From assembly GCA_964568585.1 (NCBI GenBank), contig CAZMQI010000003.1, positions 1 to 64,000 on the forward strand: a stretch of DNA of 64,000 nt, given 5' to 3'. The position numbers and the translations under genes were made by a program. The notes beneath the pieces are model-generated. The model worked only from the letters and a program-made list of their open reading frames with translations, did no database searches and was not told where the DNA came from. Positions 58,988 to 64,000 of this stretch are shown in pieces; positions within the stretch are counted from its first letter, which is position 1; the number at the start of each line of letters is the position of its first letter. Source of the stretch: RGZA01 sp964568585 (GTDB lineage: Bacteria > Pseudomonadota > Alphaproteobacteria > UBA9219 > RGZA01).

Positions 58988-60655
58988 ATGGCCTCCTCCA
59001 TCGACCTCGACATTGCCCAGAAAACCCCGCTCGTGCCAATTGAAACAATTGCCGAAAAATTGGGCATACCGATGGATGCGCTTTTTCGTTACGGACATAC
59101 CAAGGCGAAGATTGACCTTGGCTGGCTCAAAAAAATGCCGGAACGCAAGGCAAAGTTGGTGTTGGTAACGGCGATTAATCCCACGGCTGCGGGCGAAGGC
59201 AAAACCACCACAACCATCGGTCTTGGTGATGCGCTGACATTGATTGGTAAAAAGACCGTGATTGCGCTGCGTGAACCATCATTGGGGCCTTGCTTTGGGA
59301 TGAAGGGCGGGGCAACGGGGGGAGGTTACGCACAAGTCGGCCCGATGGAAGAAATCAATTTGCATTTCACGGGTGATTTTCATGCCATCACTTCTGCCCA
59401 CAATTTGCTCGCCGCGCTACTCGATAATCACATGTATTGGGGAAATTCCCTGAACGTTGATACGCGCAAAATAAATTTGAAACGTGCGATGGATATGAAT
59501 GACCGCGCGCTTCGTCAAACCGTGGTGGGGCTTGGTAATAACGGAATTCCGCGCGAAGACGGGTTTGATATCACCGTCGCATCGGAAGTCATGGCGATTT
59601 TCTGTCTGGCCAAAGATGCGGATGATTTAAAGGCACGCCTTGACCGAATGGTGGTCGCACAAAAGCAAGGTGGAGGCGTCATTACCGCAGCCGATTTAAA
59701 GGCAACTGGCGCCATGGCTGCCCTATTGAAAGACGCATTAAATCCCAATTTAGTGCAGTCTTTGGAAGGTACGCCTGCCTTCATCCATGGTGGGCCATTC
59801 GCCAATATCGCGCATGGGTGTAACAGTGCGATTGCAACACATGCCGCGATGAAACTGGGTGATTATGTGGTGACCGAAGCCGGCTTTGGTGCGGATTTGG
59901 GCGCAGAAAAATTTCTGGATATCAAATGCAGACAATCGGGTTTGAAACCGGATGCTTGCGTGGTGGTTGCAACCATCCGCGCGCTGAAACTGCATGGCGG
60001 CGTTTTAAAAACCGATTTGGGAAGCGAAGATACGGATGCGGTGAAACGTGGCCTTACCAATCTGCAACGTCATGTGGAGAACATGAAGAAATTTGGCCTG
60101 CCCGTAGTAGTCGCCATCAATCACTTCACATCCGATACGCCTGCTGAAAGCAAAGTGGTGGAAGATGCATGCAAGGCAATGGGTGTGCCTGTCCATCTGT
60201 GCACCCATTGGGGTGATGGCGGGAAGGGCGCTAAAGCATTGGCAGAAACCGTTGTAAAATTGGCCGAAAGCGGCGTAAGCCAATTCAAGCCGATTTATGA
60301 TGACAGCCTGTCATTAAAGGATAAAATCAAAACCATCGCGCAAACAATCTACCGCGCCAAAGACGTGGCGATTGATGCGAAAGCTGCCAAAAAACTGGAA
60401 CAGTTTGAAAAAGACGGCTACGGAAAACTGTCCATCTGCATTGCCAAAACGCAATATAGTTTTTCATCCGACCCAACACTCATGGGCGCACCGGAAGGAT
60501 TCACATTCCCCATTCGTGATGTACGATTAAGCGCAGGCGCAGGATTTGTGGTTGCATTGGCGGGGGATATTATGACCATGCCCGGCTTGCCGCGCGAACC
60601 GGCTGCTGAAAAAATCGGCGTTGGGGCGGACGGAAAAATTTTTGGATTATTCTAA
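58988..60655 (+). CDS. fhs: Formate-tetrahydrofolate ligase
   Basis: ATP-dependent formation of 10-formyl-THF from formate. The protein is 555 residues from the ATG at 58988, with AAGGAAAG eight bases upstream. The N-terminal segment has P-loop NPTAAGEGKTTTTIGLGDAL. LREPSLGPCFGMKGGATGGGYAQV and INLHFTGDFHAITSAHNLLAALLDNH are diagnostic. VALAGDIMTMPGLP is near the C-terminus. It supplies one-carbon units. It is divergent from petA and followed by a tautomerase gene. Confidence 0.96.
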   Translation: MASSIDLDIAQKTPLVPIETIAEKLGIPMDALFRYGHTKAKIDLGWLKKMPERKAKLVLVTAINPTAAGEGKTTTTIGLGDALTLIGKKTVIALREPSLGPCFGMKGGATGGGYAQVGPMEEINLHFTGDFHAITSAHNLLAALLDNHMYWGNSLNVDTRKINLKRAMDMNDRALRQTVVGLGNNGIPREDGFDITVASEVMAIFCLAKDADDLKARLDRMVVAQKQGGGVITAADLKATGAMAALLKDALNPNLVQSLEGTPAFIHGGPFANIAHGCNSAIATHAAMKLGDYVVTEAGFGADLGAEKFLDIKCRQSGLKPDACVVVATIRALKLHGGVLKTDLGSEDTDAVKRGLTNLQRHVENMKKFGLPVVVAINHFTSDTPAESKVVEDACKAMGVPVHLCTHWGDGGKGAKALAETVVKLAESGVSQFKPIYDDSLSLKDKIKTIAQTIYRAKDVAIDAKAAKKLEQFEKDGYGKLSICIAKTQYSFSSDPTLMGAPEGFTFPIRDVRLSAGAGFVVALAGDIMTMPGLPREPAAEKIGVGADGKIFGLF

Positions 60656-60667
60656 TAAGGAGTTGCT

Positions 60668-60859
60668 ATGCCATTCGTGAATGTAAAAATTACCAAGACA
60701 GGTGTCACCAAAGACCAGAAACGCGAAATCGTCGAAGGCATCACCGATACCTTGTCGCGCGTTCTCAATAAACGTCCCGAAGCTACCCACATCGTGATTG
60801 AAGAAGTAGAGCTCGAAAACTGGGGCGTTAACCGTAAGCTGGTTGCTGATAAGACCTAA
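60668..60859 (+). CDS. 4-oxalocrotonate tautomerase-family protein
   Basis: Protein of 63 residues. MPFVNVKITKTGVTKDQKREIVEG: after removal of Met, Pro1 is the catalytic base of tautomerases. The EGITDTLSRVLNKRPEATHIVIEEVELENWGVNRK pattern matches the 4-OT family of 60-65 residues. It has a GGAG site and follows fhs by 12 bases. The substrate is unknown. Confidence 0.9.
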   Translation: MPFVNVKITKTGVTKDQKREIVEGITDTLSRVLNKRPEATHIVIEEVELENWGVNRKLVADKT

Positions 60860-60861
60860 AC

Positions 60862-61005
60862 AGCAGCCATCATGCCGCGTAGCACGAATGGAAGAATACC
60901 GCCATTAGCGTAGTATTCGACTTCATCTGCGGTATTGATGCGGCATTTGAATAGTGCCTGACGGTTTTGTCGTTTAATCCTTTTTCAACAGCGATGATGA
61001 AATTG
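60862..61005 (-). pseudogene. Truncated, diverged copy of the aconitase 3' end
   Basis: The minus strand encodes NRQALFKCRINTADEVEYYA then NGGILPFVLRGMMAA, matching the aconitase C-terminus RQIPLKCRIDTADEVEYY. Upstream (to about 61005), a stretch resembles the aconitase CCTTTTTCGATACCGATGATG region with about 40 bases missing. It lies between the tautomerase and the membrane protein, and overlaps the latter's 3' end. Confidence 0.8.
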
Positions 61006-61408
61006 GCTTTAGTTTTTTCATAGGCGAGTGATGGCTTAGCTGGCGATCCTTTAAAAGGGATAGATAAACTTTAAATGCAGCAATAAAGGCTGCTAATCCA
61101 CAAACAAAGACGAATATCAAAAATACGTATTGTATAATTTCATTTTCACACAGAATTATATTCATTAGCCATGCACGCCTCCCCATTAGAGGGCAGCTTT
61201 GGAATACACTAGTTGAGGCGACAAAAAATAGTGCGGCTGAGCCAGCCAAAAGATAAATTATAGAAAGCTTTTTTCCATATTTGGAGGCGCTGCTATTAAG
61301 CTTGTTATTGTAAATAAGAAAAAAATGATACCCTGTGCCTAACAGCAAAAAGCAAATAGTAGCCGATGAAAATACCAGTTTCATCGGCTCTATCGAATAT
61401 TCCAGCAT
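60974..61408 (-). CDS. Orphan four-helix membrane protein
   Basis: Protein of 144 residues with about four transmembrane segments (LVFSSATICFLLLGTGYHFFL, LSIIYLLAGSAALFFVAS, a helix near MNIILCENEIIQYVFLIFVFVCGLAAF) and a charged tail KDRQLSHHSPMKKLKPISSSLLKKD. It begins seven bases after the aconitase stop and its C-terminal codons overlap the decayed aconitase copy in another frame. No ribosome-binding site is clear. It may have been inserted by the event that duplicated the aconitase end. Not recognised. Confidence 0.5.
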   Translation of the reverse strand: MLEYSIEPMKLVFSSATICFLLLGTGYHFFLIYNNKLNSSASKYGKKLSIIYLLAGSAALFFVASTSVFQSCPLMGRRAWLMNIILCENEIIQYVFLIFVFVCGLAAFIAAFKVYLSLLKDRQLSHHSPMKKLKPISSSLLKKD

Positions 61409-61414
61409 GCTATT

Positions 61415-64000
61415 TTAAGCAGCCATCATGCCGCGTAGCACGAAGGGTAGAATACCGCCATTGGCGTAGTATTCGACTTCATCCGCGGTATCGATGCGGC
61501 ATTTAAGCGGGATTTGACGGTCTTGCGTTCCAGCTTTCGAGATGGTCAGGAATAATTCCATCCCCGCCTTCAAACCTTTTTCGATACCGATGATGGATAA
61601 ATCTTCCGAACCATCCAGTTTCAAATCAGCACGGGTCATGCCGTTCTTGAATTCAAGCGGCAACACGCCCATACCCACCAAATTGCTGCGGTGAATACGT
61701 TCAAAGCTTTCGGCGATTACAGCGCGCACGCCCAGCAGCTTGGTGCCTTTGGCGGCCCAATCGCGGCTAGAACCCGTGCCGTATTCTTTACCAGCAATAA
61801 TCATCAATGGAACATTGGCGGCGATATAACGCATTGCTGCATCATAAATCGGCATGGTCTCTCCTGTTGGCAGATATTTGGTAATACCGCCTTCGGTGCC
61901 CGGCAATAATTCATTCTTGATACGAATATTGGCGAATGTACCTCGCATCATGATTTCGTGATTACCACGGCGTGCACCGTACGAATTGAAATCTTCCTTG
62001 GTCACTTTGTGTTCGACCAGATATGCGCCTGCTGGGCTTTTAATCGTGATGTCGCCTGCGGGGGAGATGTGGTCGGTGGTGATGCTATCTGCAAATACCG
62101 CTAATGGTTTTGCGCGCAAAATATCCATCACCTTGGTTGGTTGTTTCTGCATGCCTTCGAAAAGTGGCGGATGTTTTACGTATGTTGAAATTGGATCCCA
62201 TTGATAGGTAAGACCCGTTGCGGTCTTCACTTTTTGCCATTCTTCTGGGCCTTTGAACACATCGGCGTAGCGGTCATGGAACATTTTGGGTGTCAGGCAT
62301 TTTTCAACGGTTTGTGCAACCTCGGCATTGCTTGGCCAAATATCTTTCAAGAATACCGGCTTGCCATCGCGGCCTGTGCCGATGGGATCTTTTTCAAAAT
62401 CAATCGTCACGGTTCCAGTCAATGCATACACAACGCAAAGTGGTGGTGATGCAAGATAATTCGCTTTTGTTTGCGGGTTCACGCGGCCTTCGAAATTGCG
62501 GTTGCCGGAAAGCACGGCGGCAACAGCCAAGTTACCCTTGGTAATCGCAGCCGACACAGCTTCAGGGAGCGGGCCGGAATTACCGATGCAGGTTGTGCAT
62601 CCATATCCCACCAAATTAAATCCAAGCATATCCAGCGGCATATCAAGGCCAGCGGCATGCAGATAATCGGTCACGACTTGGCTGCCCGGTGCAAGCGAAG
62701 TCTTCACCCATGGCTTGACGGTCAATCCTTTCTCAACGGCTTTTTTCGCAACAAGGCCAGCTGCAACCATCACGCTGGGGTTTGATGTATTGGTGCATGA
62801 TGTGATGGCGGCAATAACAACGTCACCATGGGTGACGGTGTAATCGGTACCTTCGACTTGGGTCTTCGTATTACGTGCATCGCCTTCGATTTTGTATTTC
62901 TTCAAATCGTCTTCAAACGCTGCGGCAACCTTTGATAATGCAACGCGGTCTTGTGGCAAGCGCGGGCCAGCAAGGGATGGTTCAACCGTTGATAAATCAA
63001 GCTCCAGCGTATCGGTGAATTCCGGATCTGGTGTGGTTGCATCGCGCCACATGCCTTGTTCCTTGGCATATGCTTCCACCAAAGCAACACGGTCAGCATC
63101 ACGGCAGGTGAAGTTCAAATAGCGAATGGTTTCTGCATCAATCGGGAAGATACCGCATGTCGCGCCGTATTCTGGCGCCATGTTGGCAATCGTCGCGCGG
63201 TCGGCAAGTGGAAGGGTATCAAGGCCAGGGCCAAAGAATTCAACGAATTTATTCACCACGCCTTTTTTACGCAGCATGTTGGTAACCGTCAGTACCAAGT
63301 CGGTTGCGGTGCAACCTTCTTTCAATTTGCCTTTCAATTTAAATCCGATAACTTCGGGAATAAGCATCGATGTCGGTTGGCCAAGCATGCATGCTTCTGC
63401 TTCAATACCGCCAACGCCCCAACCCAACACGCCAAGTCCGTTGACCATGGTGGTGTGGCTGTCGGTACCAACAAGCGTATCAGGATATGCAATCATCTTG
63501 CCGGTTTGGTCCTTATCGGTCCAAACAACTTGGGCAAGATATTCAACGTTTACTTGGTGGCAAATGCCAGTGCCCGGTGGAACCACGCGGAAATTTTCAA
63601 ATGCTTGTTGGCCCCAACGTAGGAACGCATACCGTTCGCCGTTACGTTCGAATTCTTTGGCAACGTTATATGCAAATGCATTCTTGTCGCCGAATTTATC
63701 AACCATCACCGAGTGATCGATGACCAAATCAACGGCGCATAACGGGTTGACCGATTCAACATTGCCGCCAAAACTTTTCACAGCTTCACGCATCGCAGCC
63801 AAATCCACCACGGCTGGAACGCCAGTGAAATCCTGCATCAGCACGCGCGCAGGACGGTATGCGATTTCGCGGTCACTCTTTTTAGTTTTGATCCATTCGG
63901 CAATCGCCTTAATGTCATCCACGTTCACGGTGGTGCCGTTTTCAAAACGCAGCAAATTTTCCAAAAGGATTTTCAACGAATAGGGAAGGCCAGCGAGGCT
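61415..64000 (-). CDS. acnA: Aconitate hydratase AcnA (5' end beyond window)
   Basis: TCA-cycle enzyme that isomerises citrate and isocitrate. The open frame runs off the end of the window at 64000, so about 861 of some 890-900 residues are present. [4Fe-4S] ligands are in ITSCTNTSNPSVM and GYGCTTCIGNSGPL. VPPGTGICHQVN, DSHTTMVNGLGVLGWGVGGIEAE and KEYGTGSSRDWAAKGT (swivel domain) are typical of AcnA/IRP-type. The order and length fit AcnA. The 3' end is duplicated at 60862-61005. Confidence 0.96.
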   Translation of the reverse strand, partial: SLAGLPYSLKILLENLLRFENGTTVNVDDIKAIAEWIKTKKSDREIAYRPARVLMQDFTGVPAVVDLAAMREAVKSFGGNVESVNPLCAVDLVIDHSVMVDKFGDKNAFAYNVAKEFERNGERYAFLRWGQQAFENFRVVPPGTGICHQVNVEYLAQVVWTDKDQTGKMIAYPDTLVGTDSHTTMVNGLGVLGWGVGGIEAEACMLGQPTSMLIPEVIGFKLKGKLKEGCTATDLVLTVTNMLRKKGVVNKFVEFFGPGLDTLPLADRATIANMAPEYGATCGIFPIDAETIRYLNFTCRDADRVALVEAYAKEQGMWRDATTPDPEFTDTLELDLSTVEPSLAGPRLPQDRVALSKVAAAFEDDLKKYKIEGDARNTKTQVEGTDYTVTHGDVVIAAITSCTNTSNPSVMVAAGLVAKKAVEKGLTVKPWVKTSLAPGSQVVTDYLHAAGLDMPLDMLGFNLVGYGCTTCIGNSGPLPEAVSAAITKGNLAVAAVLSGNRNFEGRVNPQTKANYLASPPLCVVYALTGTVTIDFEKDPIGTGRDGKPVFLKDIWPSNAEVAQTVEKCLTPKMFHDRYADVFKGPEEWQKVKTATGLTYQWDPISTYVKHPPLFEGMQKQPTKVMDILRAKPLAVFADSITTDHISPAGDITIKSPAGAYLVEHKVTKEDFNSYGARRGNHEIMMRGTFANIRIKNELLPGTEGGITKYLPTGETMPIYDAAMRYIAANVPLMIIAGKEYGTGSSRDWAAKGTKLLGVRAVIAESFERIHRSNLVGMGVLPLEFKNGMTRADLKLDGSEDLSIIGIEKGLKAGMELFLTISKAGTQDRQIPLKCRIDTADEVEYYANGGILPFVLRGMMAA

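Noticed and set aside
1..64000. CRISPR array, insertion sequence or prophage
   Set aside because: No regular spaced repeats, transposase, integrase or phage structural genes were recognised; PhoH and phosphoesterase alone do not make a phage.

Overview
The window looks like a chromosomal segment of a moderate-GC Gram-negative alphaproteobacterium. The main evidence is the conserved block kdsD-lptC-lptA-lptB-rpoN-hpf-ptsN (47.8-41.2 kb, minus strand), an Hsp20 gene followed by a DUF1150 gene, a petABC cytochrome bc1 operon, short-form RNase D and alphaproteobacterial-style RlmE and GuaB. Genus cannot be read from this window. No integrase, transposase or CRISPR array was seen.

Layout. 0-2.8 kb: surface-sugar genes (GtrA flippase, methyltransferase, WecE-type sugar aminotransferase, small exported protein). 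2.9-5.7 kb: a KdpE-like regulator and KdpD-like kinase arranged tail to tail. 5.8-8.1 kb: exported and small proteins plus decayed repeat DNA. 8.1-9.7 kb: ECF sigma factor, membrane anti-sigma candidate and periplasmic metal-resistance-like protein. 9.8-12 kb: low-complexity protein, 2OG-Fe(II) oxygenase and EF-hand protein. 12.3-17.7 kb: TetR regulator and a complete MacAB/TolC-type efflux operon with overlapping genes. 17.7-18.3 kb: mostly non-coding DNA rich in hairpins.

18.3-32.2 kb is the unusual part. Two co-directional minus-strand operons are preceded by a shared promoter and leader (168 bp aligning without gaps). The proximal operon encodes a glycolipid-type glycosyltransferase, an LpxH-like metallophosphoesterase and a HAD phosphatase. 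The distal one encodes an unknown protein, a large metallophosphoesterase, a eukaryote-like cN-I 5'-nucleotidase, an S-adenosylhomocysteinase-like protein, a Nudix-like protein, an ATP-grasp ligase, a PhoH-like ATPase and probably a 47-residue membrane protein. A FAD oxidoreductase is divergent, and tRNA-Gln closes the region. This is the best candidate for an undescribed metabolic or stress system: it combines nucleotide and phosphoester hydrolysis, a ligase and an ATPase under a common leader. The product is unknown.

32.3-64 kb is largely housekeeping: rlmE, guaB (flanked by two copies of a ~103-bp palindromic repeat), an RsmB-type methyltransferase, ald, a ferritin-like protein, ibpA-type Hsp20, the nitrogen/LPS-transport block, rnd, SCO1, panC, two tRNAs (Leu, Ala), aquaporin, amidase, petABC, fhs, a tautomerase and aconitase (5' end cut by the window). 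Three 3'-end duplications (the gene ending at 7825, tRNA-Ala and aconitase) record past rearrangements.
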